In this document: one piece after another, positions 33,036-40,754 of the stretch
Layout: each line of letters opens with the position of its first letter
Position numbering within the stretch: the first letter of the stretch is position 1
Assembly: GCF_003383095.1 (NCBI RefSeq)
Contig: NZ_PSYW01000001.1
Span: forward strand, 186,001 to 250,000
DNA from: Haloferax sp. Atlit-12N
GTDB lineage: Archaea; Halobacteriota; Halobacteria; Halobacteriales; Haloferacaceae
Direction: 5' to 3'
DNA: 64,000 nt
Notes under the pieces: generated by a model
What the model saw: only the letters and a program-made list of their open reading frames with translations
The model's database searches: none
What the model was told of the DNA's origin: nothing
Made by a program: the position numbers and the translations under genes

Positions 33036-34274
33036 GTGACGGAGACACAGGAGCGCCGCGTAGTCGGCCTCGTCGCGGGCTCACACGTCGTCAACCACGC
33101 CTACCTCGTCGCGCTCGCGCCCGTCATCGGCCTCGTCGCCGACGACTTCGGCGTGAGTATCGCCGCCGTCGGCCTCGCCATCGGCGTCCAAGGCGGGGTC
33201 GTGACGCTCCTGCAACTCCCCTTCGGCTACCTCTCGGACGCGCGGAGTCGGACGCTCGTCCTCGCTATCTCGCTCGTCGCCGGCGCGGCGGGTATCGTCG
33301 CCACCGCGCTCGCGCCCTCGTACCTGTGGCTTCTCGCCTCACAGACGCTCCTCGGCGTCGGCATCGCGGGCCACCACCCCGCGCACTACCCGCTGTTGGC
33401 GACCGCCTCCTCGGAGACGAACCGCGGGCGGGCGTACTCGCTGCACGCCCTCGGTGGCTCGCTCGGCTTCGCCGTCTCGTACGCCATCGCCGCCGGCGTC
33501 GGCGCGCTCGGCTTCGGCTGGCGCTGGACCATCGCGGCCATCGCCGTCTTCGGCGCGGCGTTCACGCTCGTCGCGCTCCCGGTCGCCCGCGGGTTCCCCG
33601 AGCGAATCCGGAAGCCGGCCGCGGAGGACCGCCCGACTGCTCGCCCCACGCTCGCGGGGATTCGGCGGGGCGCGTCGGCACTCCTCTCGTCGTCGGGGCT
33701 GATGGGGCTCGCGCTCCTCTCGTTTCTCACCTCGGCGGCCGCGTGGTGCATCCGGACGTACTCGCCGCAACTGCTCACCGCCGGCTACGGCCTCGCGTCG
33801 GGCACGGCGAACCTCCTCGTCTCGGGGATGCTCGTCGTCGGCGCGGGGACGATTCTCGTCGGCGGCGCGCTCACCGACCGCGTCGGCCCCGGAACCGTCG
33901 CCCTCGTCGGCTACGCCGCGCTCGCTGGACTGGCGGCGCTCCTGGCGAGCGGGTCGCTCCCGCTCGCGCTCGTCGTGTTGATTCTCCCCTTCAGCGGGAC
34001 CATCAGCGTCTCCCGGCCCGCGCGCTCGACGCTTGCGGACCGCCTCTCCGAGCGCGCCGACCTCGGGAAGAACTTCGCCGTCGTCACCATCGGCATCTCC
34101 CTCGGCGGGGCCGTCGCGCCCCCGGCGTTCGGGGCGCTCATCGACCTCGCCGGCGTGCGCGTCACCTTCGGCGTCGTCGCCGTCCTCGGCCTACTCTCGT
34201 TCGGGCTGACCCGGTGGCTCCTCCGCCGGGTGGACGGGTCGGCGCGTCAACCGCAGGCGGCCCCGAGCGACTGA
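33036..34274 (+). CDS. MFS transporter
   Basis: A 412-residue major facilitator with 12 predicted helices. The loop 2-3 motif is FGYLSDARSRTLVLAIS, and GVGIAGHHPAHYPLLATASSETNRGRAYSLHALGG is typical of the FSR/fosmidomycin-resistance-like and haloarchaeal drug-efflux branch. Substrate unknown. The start is a GTG at 33036; a TTG at 33027 is the alternative. It lies after the MoxR operon on the same strand. Confidence 0.85.
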   Translation: MTETQERRVVGLVAGSHVVNHAYLVALAPVIGLVADDFGVSIAAVGLAIGVQGGVVTLLQLPFGYLSDARSRTLVLAISLVAGAAGIVATALAPSYLWLLASQTLLGVGIAGHHPAHYPLLATASSETNRGRAYSLHALGGSLGFAVSYAIAAGVGALGFGWRWTIAAIAVFGAAFTLVALPVARGFPERIRKPAAEDRPTARPTLAGIRRGASALLSSSGLMGLALLSFLTSAAAWCIRTYSPQLLTAGYGLASGTANLLVSGMLVVGAGTILVGGALTDRVGPGTVALVGYAALAGLAALLASGSLPLALVVLILPFSGTISVSRPARSTLADRLSERADLGKNFAVVTIGISLGGAVAPPAFGALIDLAGVRVTFGVVAVLGLLSFGLTRWLLRRVDGSARQPQAAPSD

Positions 34275-34316
34275 CGGCGGCGCGTTCACGCTCCCGGTCG
34301 CCCCGGTGCTTCGCGC

Positions 34317-34469
34317 TCAGAACTCGTCTCCTCGACCCACGAGTACCCCGAGTGCGATGCCGACGACCGCGCCGAACCCGGCACCGAACGGCCCCAGAAA
34401 CGCGAACCCCGCGCCGCCGAAGACGAGCGCCGGAATGAACACCGAAATCGGCGAGACAGCAGCGGACAT
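34317..34469 (-). CDS. Small Gly/Ala-rich membrane protein, 50 residues
   Basis: A short gene: MSAAVSPISVFIPALVFGG opens the first hydrophobic stretch, then FGAGFGAVVGIALGVLVGRG, and it ends GDEF. Two short glycine-rich helices separated by GPFGAG suggest a hairpin in the membrane. Its third-position GC and the AT-rich DNA just upstream (34495-34520) support it as a real gene. No family was recognised. Confidence 0.6.
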   Translation of the reverse strand: MSAAVSPISVFIPALVFGGAGFAFLGPFGAGFGAVVGIALGVLVGRGDEF

Positions 34470-34617
34470 GCCCCACGATTCCGCCCCACAAAGTTGAATC
34501 TATTGACACTTATTAGTCACGGGTGCCCGAATCTTGATTCCCTTCTCCGGGCACGTTCATGATGACAACAATTCATAACTAAGCGGCCGTCGCGCGTCTC
34601 TCCGAACGGTGGTGGAC

Positions 34618-35064
34618 ATGGCAGCAACATCCGAGAAAGAACAACAGCACCGAGACTCGTTCATGCGCGTGGCGGACGAACTGTGGAACAAACGCGAGTA
34701 CGAGGTCATCAGAGAGGAGTACGACCCGCTGGTCGAGGTCCACGCCTTCTCTGACCCCGACGGCATCATCGGGACCGACGCGGTCGAGGAGTGGGCGCGG
34801 CGGTACCACGACGCCTTCTCCGACTTCCACGTGGAACTGTTCGACGTGGCGGCGCGAGACGACAGCGTGTACGCCCGGTATCACCTGACCGGCACCCACG
34901 ACGGGACGCTCCGAAGCGCTCGCGGCGACATCCCGGCGACCCACCGCAAGATGGACACGTGGGGTATCGTGCAGGCGCGCTACGAGGGCGGCTTGTGCGT
35001 CGAAGAGTGGAACAGCACCGACATCATGACCATGCTGTCGCAACTCGGCGTCGCTCCCGAGTGA
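34618..35064 (+). CDS. SnoaL-like/ester cyclase family protein
   Basis: A 148-residue NTF2-fold protein. It has HRDSFMRVADELWNKREYEVIREEYDPLVEVHAF, WARRYHDAFSDFHVELFDVAARDDSVYARYHLTGTHDG and KMDTWGIVQARYEGGLCVEEWNSTD, the pattern of SnoaL-like polyketide cyclases. In archaea these act on unknown small molecules. The ATG at 34618 follows GTG codons in the same frame (34609); an AT-rich ttcataacta (about 34570) is a likely TATA region. Confidence 0.8.
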   Translation: MAATSEKEQQHRDSFMRVADELWNKREYEVIREEYDPLVEVHAFSDPDGIIGTDAVEEWARRYHDAFSDFHVELFDVAARDDSVYARYHLTGTHDGTLRSARGDIPATHRKMDTWGIVQARYEGGLCVEEWNSTDIMTMLSQLGVAPE

Positions 35065-35100
35065 ACCGACCGAGTCGCGAAAAACAACCGTTTTTGGTCG

Positions 35101-35298
35101 CTATCCGGACCACTCGCCGCGAACGTCGTCGGCGACCGCATCGCGCCACATGCCGAACCCCTGTTGACAGATGGGGCTCTCTTCGAGGTGGTCCATGAAC
35201 CCCTCTCCTTCGCTCTCCAGTTCGTCGAGGCAGAACGGGCACCGAGTCGGGTCGTCCCACGTGTGTGCGATGACCGAGGGTTGTACTTCCTGGGACAT
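35101..35298 (-). CDS. Small zinc-finger-like protein (DUF7501-like)
   Basis: A 65-residue protein. MSQEVQPSVIAHTWDDPTRCPFCLDELESEGEGFMDHLEESPIC shows a C-P-F-C pair and a later H-x5-C, compatible with a one-zinc C2HC site. The C terminus is FGMWRDAVADDVRGEWSG. I recall the family as DUF7501. Such haloarchaeal micro-proteins are often regulators, but the function is unknown. An upstream in-frame start would add three residues. Confidence 0.72.
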   Translation of the reverse strand: MSQEVQPSVIAHTWDDPTRCPFCLDELESEGEGFMDHLEESPICQQGFGMWRDAVADDVRGEWSG

Positions 35299-35494
35299 AC
35301 CCACCAATACGCGATAATACTTGATAAAATTTGGTCGTTGGCGACATCTTGCACCACTTGTCTATCCACACCGAGTCATTGTACTCGATTCTAAACTGAG
35401 TCACATCCCGCTGTCACCGTGTTATCGTGGCTCGCTCGCGTCGGCGTGCCGCCGAATCGTAACCCTATACACGACTCGGGGCCGCGTTCTATCC

Positions 35495-35920
35495 GTGAAC
35501 TACATCTCGTGGGCGGTCGTCGCGCTCGGGGCCTACTCGCTCGTCGCGCCGCTGATGAAAGTGGCGACGACGGGACAGGGGAAGATTCCGAGCGACGTGG
35601 CCGCGCTGGTCGCCAACACCGTGCTCGTCGTGGGAACCGTCGGGGTCATCGTCGTCTCCGGGCAGAGCGTCACGGACTCGGTCGTGAGTTCGAAACTCCC
35701 CTACGTCCTCGCCGCCGGTGCCTGTCTCGCGGTCGGCATCCTCTCGTACTACCGGGCGCTCGCGCTCGGCCCCGTCTCCATCGTCGCCCCCATCTTCGGG
35801 ATGTTCCTCGCGATTTCGTCGGTCGTCGGCATCGTCGCGCTCGGCGAGCCGCTGACGGTGCGCAAGGTGGCCGGTATCGCCTTCGCCGTCCTCGCAATCG
35901 CCCTCGTCTCCATCGACTGA
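35495..35920 (+). CDS. Single-repeat EamA-like transporter
   Basis: A 141-residue protein with about five hydrophobic helices. LSYYRALALGPVSIVAPIFGMFLAISSVVGIVALGEPLTVRKVAGIAFAVLAIALVSID is the classic end of an EamA (DMT superfamily) repeat. With one repeat it must dimerise, as small multidrug exporters do. Start codon GTG at 35495 gives VNYISWAVVALGAYS. Substrate unknown. Confidence 0.8.
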   Translation: MNYISWAVVALGAYSLVAPLMKVATTGQGKIPSDVAALVANTVLVVGTVGVIVVSGQSVTDSVVSSKLPYVLAAGACLAVGILSYYRALALGPVSIVAPIFGMFLAISSVVGIVALGEPLTVRKVAGIAFAVLAIALVSID

Positions 35921-36002
35921 GCAGTCATCTCGGAGCCGCCGAAGGCGACGCGGAACTGCCGCGGGCCAACCGCTTTTGACGCTCGCGGGCCAACGTGGCG
36001 AC

Positions 36003-36566
36003 ATGGTACTCCTGGAATCCGACTCCGAACTCGAACGCGGCGACGCCGCCCCCGACTTCGAACTCCCCGGCACCGACGGCGAGACGTACTCCCTCTCGTC
36101 GTTCGACGACTCCGACGCGCTCCTCCTCGTCTTCACCTGCAACCACTGTCCGTACGCGAAGGCGAAGTTCGAGGAACTGAACCACCTCGCGAGCGCCTAC
36201 GACGACCTCGCGGTCGTCGGCATCAACCCCAACGACGCCGAGGACCGCCCCGAAGACTCCTTCGAGAAGATGCAGGAACTCGTCGAGGACGGCACGATTG
36301 GGTACACTGCCTACCTCCGCGACGAGTCGCAGGCGGTCGCCGCCGAGTACGGCGCGGTCTGTACGCCCGACCCGTTCCTCTTCGAGAACACCGGCGATGG
36401 CTTCGAACTCGCGTTCCACTCCCGCATCGACGACGCGATGAGCCCCGACGACGAGGTGTCCGACTACGAGATGCGGACGGCCGTCGAGGCGCTCCTCGCC
36501 GGCGACGACATCCCCGTCGAGGAGTACCCCTCGCAGGGCTGTTCCATCAAGTGGAAAGACCAGTAA
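36003..36566 (+). CDS. Thioredoxin-fold peroxiredoxin-like protein
   Basis: A 187-residue AhpC/TSA-type thioredoxin-fold protein. It has GDAAPDFELPGTDGETYSLSSF, and FTCNHCPYAKAKFEEL is the redox-active region with two cysteines in CNHC. GINPNDAEDRPEDSFEKM and VCTPDPFLFE are typical of the thioredoxin-family protein group that lacks the normal peroxiredoxin TP-x-C. It probably acts as a cytosolic thiol oxidoreductase or peroxidase. Confidence 0.85.
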   Translation: MVLLESDSELERGDAAPDFELPGTDGETYSLSSFDDSDALLLVFTCNHCPYAKAKFEELNHLASAYDDLAVVGINPNDAEDRPEDSFEKMQELVEDGTIGYTAYLRDESQAVAAEYGAVCTPDPFLFENTGDGFELAFHSRIDDAMSPDDEVSDYEMRTAVEALLAGDDIPVEEYPSQGCSIKWKDQ

Positions 36567-36608
36567 AATAGCGCAATCGGAAGCGATTCGACCGGCTCGC
36601 GGGCGGCT

Positions 36609-37037
36609 CTACTCGTCGCCCAGGAGGGCGTCGCGGGCGTTCTCCACCGCGGCTTCTTTCTTCGCCGGGTAGGCCTCGACTTTCGCGCGGAGCGTGAGCC
36701 CCCCGCCGCGACGGGCCTCGCCCTTGAACGCGGCCTGTTTGTCCAGTCGCAGGAAGAACTCCGTGTTGTCCGTGACGCGCTGGTCGAGTTCGTCGAGGAG
36801 CGTCTCGAAGTCGGGGAGGTCGCGAATCTTGGCGAGGACGTGCCGCACGTCGTTGGCGCGCTCGACGCGCGCGGAGAAGACGATGATGCGGTCGCCGTGG
36901 TGGCCGGTGCTCTCGACGCGATCGACGTCGAACTCGTCGGGGAGGAACGTCCGAAGCGCCTCCTCGACCCGTTTTTCGTCTTCCGTCTCGTAGCAGAACG
37001 TCCGGAGGTCGATGTAGTGGAAGGGAACGCGTGGCAT
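36609..37037 (-). CDS. RNA-binding protein (exosome-associated family, COG1325)
   Basis: A 142-residue protein. MPRVPFHYIDLRTFCYETEDEKRVEEALRTFLP and STGHHGDRIIVFSARVERANDVRHVLAKI match the archaeal RNA-binding family linked by genome context to the exosome. FFLRLDKQAAFKGEARRGGG near residue 100 is the second conserved patch. It probably binds RNA or ribosome-related structures; the precise role is unknown. Confidence 0.85.
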   Translation of the reverse strand: MPRVPFHYIDLRTFCYETEDEKRVEEALRTFLPDEFDVDRVESTGHHGDRIIVFSARVERANDVRHVLAKIRDLPDFETLLDELDQRVTDNTEFFLRLDKQAAFKGEARRGGGLTLRAKVEAYPAKKEAAVENARDALLGDE

Positions 37038-37073
37038 AGTGGGTCAGGGAGGCGTCGGTCGGTCGTCAGTCGA

Positions 37074-37283
37074 TTACTCTTCGTCGGCTTCGTCTTCGTC
37101 GTCGCCGTCGGCGGCTTCGAGCTGGTCCTGCGCGATGCCGACTTCCTGGCCCTCGTCGAAACTGATGGTGTAGGTCGGCTCGCCGAACATGCTCTCGATG
37201 ACCTGCGTGACCGTGCCGGTCTCGCCGTCGTACTCGCTGTGCTTGTCGTGCAGAACGACCTTGTCGTCTTTCTCGAAGCTCAT
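37074..37283 (-). CDS. Small SH3/KOW-like protein with an acidic tail
   Basis: A 69-residue protein. MSFEKDDKVVLHDKHSEYDGETGTVTQVIESMFGEPTYTISFDEGQEVGIAQDQLE has the beta pattern of a KOW/SH3-type barrel (V.L.D..S...G..G.V). It ends in a run of Asp/Glu. Proteins of this sort bind nucleic acid or ribosomes. It lies 36 nt downstream of nothing but its own promoter region and reads in the same direction as the RNA-binding gene next to it, possibly as one transcript. Confidence 0.75.
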   Translation of the reverse strand: MSFEKDDKVVLHDKHSEYDGETGTVTQVIESMFGEPTYTISFDEGQEVGIAQDQLEAADGDDEDEADEE

Positions 37284-37444
37284 ACGCACAGGTTCCGCGT
37301 CACCGGATAAAAGAGCGATGATTGGCCGCGAAGTCGCCGGCTCCGCCTCGCGACGACGCGTGTCGAAGCCGATTTGTGGAGTCGCGCCGAACCGTGAGCT
37401 ATGCCGAGTCGCCCGCTCGCACATCGACCGCCGGACGCGCGCCG

Positions 37445-38023
37445 ATGACGGTCGACGACCTGTGGTTCCTCGCCGACGAGGCGCGACAGCGCGCCGAGCA
37501 GGCCTACCATCGCCTGCGCCGGAGCCACGCCGACGCCGACTACCTCGAACCGGTCCACACCCGCCGCGTCTCCCGCCCGCGGTTTCGGACGCTCGCCTCC
37601 CGAGTGAAGTCCACGGGGACGCCCTACGGCGTCCACACCGTCGTCCGCCGCCGCGACGACGAGATACTGCTCGTCCGCCACGAGGGCGTCGACCTCTGGG
37701 TCCTCCCCGGCGGCGGCGTCGACGACGGAGATGAGGGGTTCACCGAGGCCGCCCGGCGCGAACTCGCCGAGGAGGCCGGTATCACCGCCGACTACGGCGG
37801 CCTCGCGATGGCCACCCGAATCGACATCCGCTGCGACGGCCACCAGACGTGGGGCGTGATGCCCGTCTACCGCGCCCGCGCCGACGGGACCGCGGAACTC
37901 AGCGTGAACGACCCCGACGAAGAAATCTCGGCCGCGCGGTGGTTCCGCGTCTCGGAACTCCCGGCGGACACCCGCGACCGCGACGACCTGCTGTCGTGGT
38001 ACGACCACGTCGCCGGCGACTGA
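37445..38023 (+). CDS. NUDIX hydrolase
   Basis: A 192-residue protein. An N-terminal helical extension (MTVDDLWFLADEARQRAEQAYHRLRR) precedes the Nudix domain, whose box reads GGGVDDGDEGFTEAARRELAEEAGI and fully fits G-x5-E-x7-R-E-x2-E-E-x-G. It hydrolyses a nucleoside diphosphate linked to another moiety using Mg2+. Substrate unknown. ATG 37445 gives the family start; upstream in-frame sequence is not conserved-looking. Confidence 0.9.
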   Translation: MTVDDLWFLADEARQRAEQAYHRLRRSHADADYLEPVHTRRVSRPRFRTLASRVKSTGTPYGVHTVVRRRDDEILLVRHEGVDLWVLPGGGVDDGDEGFTEAARRELAEEAGITADYGGLAMATRIDIRCDGHQTWGVMPVYRARADGTAELSVNDPDEEISAARWFRVSELPADTRDRDDLLSWYDHVAGD

Positions 38024-38035
38024 CCGGGTCCCGGT

Positions 38036-38431
38036 TCAGCCGGTCGGTTCTTGCGTGTCTTGCACGTCTTCCGCGTCCTTCGCGTCCTTCGCGTCCTTCG
38101 CTTCGTCACCGTCGCCCTCGACGTGTTGGCCCCAGAATCCGGGGTACTTCTCCACCCAGAGGTCGCCGAGGACGACCGTTTGGCACGCCAGTCGGAGCCC
38201 CGAGTCGGGGTCGTGCGGCGGGAACCGGAGTCGGCGGCGCTCCTTTTTGGTCCGGTAGGTCACGGGGCCGCGAATCCGGACGGCGCAGGTACCGCACGAG
38301 CCGCCCCCGTGGCAGTTGAACCACGATGAGTGACCGTTGTGCGGCGGTTCGCCGGCCGCTCGAAGCACGTCGCGGAGCACGTCCCCGCGGTCGCACTCGA
38401 TTTCCCGGCCGCGAAAGTGGACGGTTGGCAC
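38036..38431 (-). CDS. [2Fe-2S] ferredoxin with a KDA-repeat tail
   Basis: A 131-residue plant-type ferredoxin. The cluster ligands are Cys40, Cys46, Cys49 (FNCHGGGSCGTC) and Cys83 (RLACQT). The domain ends near residue 105 and is followed by a charged tail with KDAKDAKDAED, encoded by a 9-bp tandem repeat. It transfers single electrons in the cytosol. It is divergently placed from a DsbA-like lipoprotein gene at the edge of the redox cluster. Confidence 0.88.
   Translation of the reverse strand: MPTVHFRGREIECDRGDVLRDVLRAAGEPPHNGHSSWFNCHGGGSCGTCAVRIRGPVTYRTKKERRRLRFPPHDPDSGLRLACQTVVLGDLWVEKYPGFWGQHVEGDGDEAKDAKDAKDAEDVQDTQEPTG
38075..38101. repeat. Three tandem copies of a 9-mer inside the ferredoxin gene
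   Basis: The unit gtccttcgc occurs three times in a row and encodes the repeated Lys-Asp-Ala of the ferredoxin tail. It is in-frame, so copy number can change without destroying the gene. Confidence 0.85.
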
Positions 38432-38624
38432 GTGTCGGGTGACGCCACGCGAGGGTTAAGCGGTGTCGTTCGAGCGGCGACAGGAAAGGGCCGGCAAGGG
38501 GTCGGTAACCATCGACCGCCGCGTCGCCACAGTTCCCGAATCGAACCACGAAAAGCGGCAAGGGCGTCCGAAACCCCGCGATTCGCCTCGGAGAATCTAA
38601 GTTCGTCCGTCCCCGACCCCGACC

Positions 38625-39308
38625 ATGCGCAACACACGACGCGCGTACCTCGCCGCCACGGCGGGTGCGCTGACGCTGGGCACCGCCGGCTGTCTCGGCG
38701 GCGGAAGCGGCGGTTCCGGCGACGACGCCGTCGCCGCCATCGGTTGCGAGGTTCCCGAGCGCGACACGGTCAGCTCCCTCCCCACGCCCGTCATCGGGTC
38801 CGAGGACGCGAGCGTCGTCGTCGACGTCTGGGAGGACTTCGCCTGTCCCCACTGCGCGACCTTCGCGGTCGAGGTCGCACCGCAACTCCGGTCCGAGTAC
38901 GTCTCGGAGGGCATCGTCCGCTACCGCCACCACGATTTCCCGATTCCGGTCGACGACTGGTGGTCGTGGAAGGGCGCTTCGGCGGCCCGCGCCGTCCAGG
39001 ACGAGGCCGACGACGAGACCTTCTTCGACTTCGCCCACACGCTCTACGAGAACCAATCGGAGTTCACCGGCGGCGACGCCGAGGGCTCGCTGTCGACGCT
39101 CCAGTCGCTCGCGAACGACGCCGACCTCGACGGCTGTTCGGTCGCCGCGGCCGCCTCCCGCGAGCGCTACCGTCCCCTCGTCGAGGCCGAGCGAACCGAG
39201 GCCGTCGACGAACGCGGGTTCCAGGGAACGCCGACCGTCCTCGTCGACGGCGAACAGGTCGCCCCGCGGTGGTCCGACCTCCAGAGCGCCGTCGAGAACG
39301 CCCGGTAA
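38625..39308 (+). CDS. DsbA-like thioredoxin-fold lipoprotein
   Basis: A 227-residue protein with a Tat/lipoprotein start (MRNTRRAYLAATAGALTLGTAGC, lipid Cys23) and a DsbA/DSBA-like thioredoxin fold with the active site CPHC (Cys74, Cys77) in EDFACPHCATF. Near the end, GFQGTPTVLVDG holds the cis-proline. It is anchored on the outer face of the membrane and makes or shuffles disulfides. It is followed by a TlpA-like lipoprotein and CcdA, which could supply electrons. Confidence 0.9.
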   Translation: MRNTRRAYLAATAGALTLGTAGCLGGGSGGSGDDAVAAIGCEVPERDTVSSLPTPVIGSEDASVVVDVWEDFACPHCATFAVEVAPQLRSEYVSEGIVRYRHHDFPIPVDDWWSWKGASAARAVQDEADDETFFDFAHTLYENQSEFTGGDAEGSLSTLQSLANDADLDGCSVAAAASRERYRPLVEAERTEAVDERGFQGTPTVLVDGEQVAPRWSDLQSAVENAR

Positions 39309-39441
39309 TCGGATTCGACTCGCACACTACCTCTCGCGCGGGATTCGCGCACGACACCAGCGACTCTTTACGGAGAGATTCACTAGCCACGAGTATGCAC
39401 GCGACGCGACCGCTCCGTCGACTCCGACGAGGTGACGCCCG

Positions 39442-40020
39442 GTGAGACGACGCGCCCTCCTCTCTCTTCTCGCGGGCGCGGGCGTCGCCGGCCTCGCTGG
39501 CTGTCTCGGCGACGGTGCGGCCTCCGAGGGGTCAGCCGAGACGACCGCGGACGACAGCGCCGGAACTGCCTCGGCAACCGCGTCGCCCGACTCCGGCGAC
39601 CTCCCGCTCGTCGTCGACACCGTGGAGGCACAGGGGTCGTCGGCCGGCGAGGCGCAAATCCCCGTGGCGGGGACGCCGACCGTCCTCGACCTCTTCGCGA
39701 CGTGGTGTGCGCCCTGCGTCGCCCAGATGGAGTCGCTTCGGACGCTCCACGATGAGTTCGGCGACGACGTGGCGTTCGTCTCGGTGACGAACGAGCGCCT
39801 CGGCGGCGGCCTCACGATGGACGACATCCGCGATTGGTGGGCCGAACACGACGGGAACTGGACGGTCGGCCACGACCCCGACAGTAACCTGATGCGCGCG
39901 GTCCGCGCGAACGGTCTCCCGTACCTCGTCGTCTTCGACGCCGACGGGTCGATAACGTGGACCCACCGCGGCCTCGCCAGCGAGGAGAACCTCCGCGCCG
40001 CCGTCGAGGACGTCGCCTGA
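39442..40020 (+). CDS. TlpA/ResA-like thioredoxin lipoprotein
   Basis: A 192-residue protein: RRRALLSLLAGAGVAGLAGC lipobox (Cys21), a Ser/Thr/Asp-rich linker (25-55), then a TlpA-type thioredoxin domain with LFATWCAPC (Cys89, Cys92) and NGLPYLVVFDADG. It is an outer-face thiol reductase, often for cytochrome or copper-site maturation. The start is GTG at 39442. Its stop overlaps the ccdA-like ATG (TGATG), so it is likely reduced by that membrane protein. Confidence 0.9.
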   Translation: MRRRALLSLLAGAGVAGLAGCLGDGAASEGSAETTADDSAGTASATASPDSGDLPLVVDTVEAQGSSAGEAQIPVAGTPTVLDLFATWCAPCVAQMESLRTLHDEFGDDVAFVSVTNERLGGGLTMDDIRDWWAEHDGNWTVGHDPDSNLMRAVRANGLPYLVVFDADGSITWTHRGLASEENLRAAVEDVA

Positions 40021-40712
40021 TGCCCGGGTTCGGTCTCGGTCCCGTGCTGGGACTCGACCCCGCGTTCGCCGGCACGCTCGCGTTCGCCGTCAGCGCGGGC
40101 GTCGCCACCTTCTTCGCGCCTTGCGCCTACCCGCTTCTCCCGGGCTACGTCGGTTACTACCTCTCCCGCGAGGAGGCCGACCTCGGCGGCGCGGTCGTCC
40201 GTGGGTCGGTCGCGTCGCTCGCCGCGCTGGTCGTCCTCGGGGCTATCGGGAGCGCGCTCGCGGTCGTCGGCGGCCGAATCGCCTCGCACCTCGCGCTCCT
40301 CGAACCGCTCGTCGGCGCGGCGCTCGTCGGCTTCGGCGTCCTCATGTTCACCGGGCGCGCGCCGAGCCTCCACGTCGTCCTCCCGGAGTACCGGTCGTCC
40401 GTGACCGGCTTCGCCGTCTTCGGCGGGGTGTACGGCCTCGCTGCCGCCGGCTGTGTCGTCCCGATTTTCCTCGGCGTGGTCACCCAGTCGCTCGCGCTCC
40501 CGACCGCGCAGGCGGTCGTCTCGCTCGGGGCCTACGCCGCGGCCGCGGCGCTCCCGCTCGCTCTCGTGACCGTCGCGGCCGCGCTCGGCGGCGACCGAAT
40601 CCGGTCGCTATCGGGCTACGTCGGCTCGGTCCAGAAAGCCGCCGCGGTCGTGATGATACTGGCCGGCCTCTGGCAGATTTGGCTGGCGCTGTCGTTCTTG
40701 GGACACGTCTGA
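40020..40712 (+). CDS. ccdA: CcdA/DsbD-type membrane thiol transporter
   Basis: A 230-residue protein with six helices. The two redox cysteines sit in FFAPCAYPLLPGY (helix 1) and AAGCVVPIFLGV (helix 4), as in CcdA. It passes electrons from cytoplasmic thioredoxin to extracytoplasmic thioredoxin-like proteins, such as the co-transcribed TlpA-like lipoprotein. Its start overlaps that gene's stop by one base. Confidence 0.92.
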   Translation: MPGFGLGPVLGLDPAFAGTLAFAVSAGVATFFAPCAYPLLPGYVGYYLSREEADLGGAVVRGSVASLAALVVLGAIGSALAVVGGRIASHLALLEPLVGAALVGFGVLMFTGRAPSLHVVLPEYRSSVTGFAVFGGVYGLAAAGCVVPIFLGVVTQSLALPTAQAVVSLGAYAAAAALPLALVTVAAALGGDRIRSLSGYVGSVQKAAAVVMILAGLWQIWLALSFLGHV

Positions 40713-40754
40713 GGGCGCGGGCGGTCGGCTGCCCGATAGCTCGCGGCGGCCGAC

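Noticed and set aside
38075-38101. CRISPR-like repeats
   Set aside because: The repeated 9-mer is contiguous with no spacers and lies inside a coding sequence.
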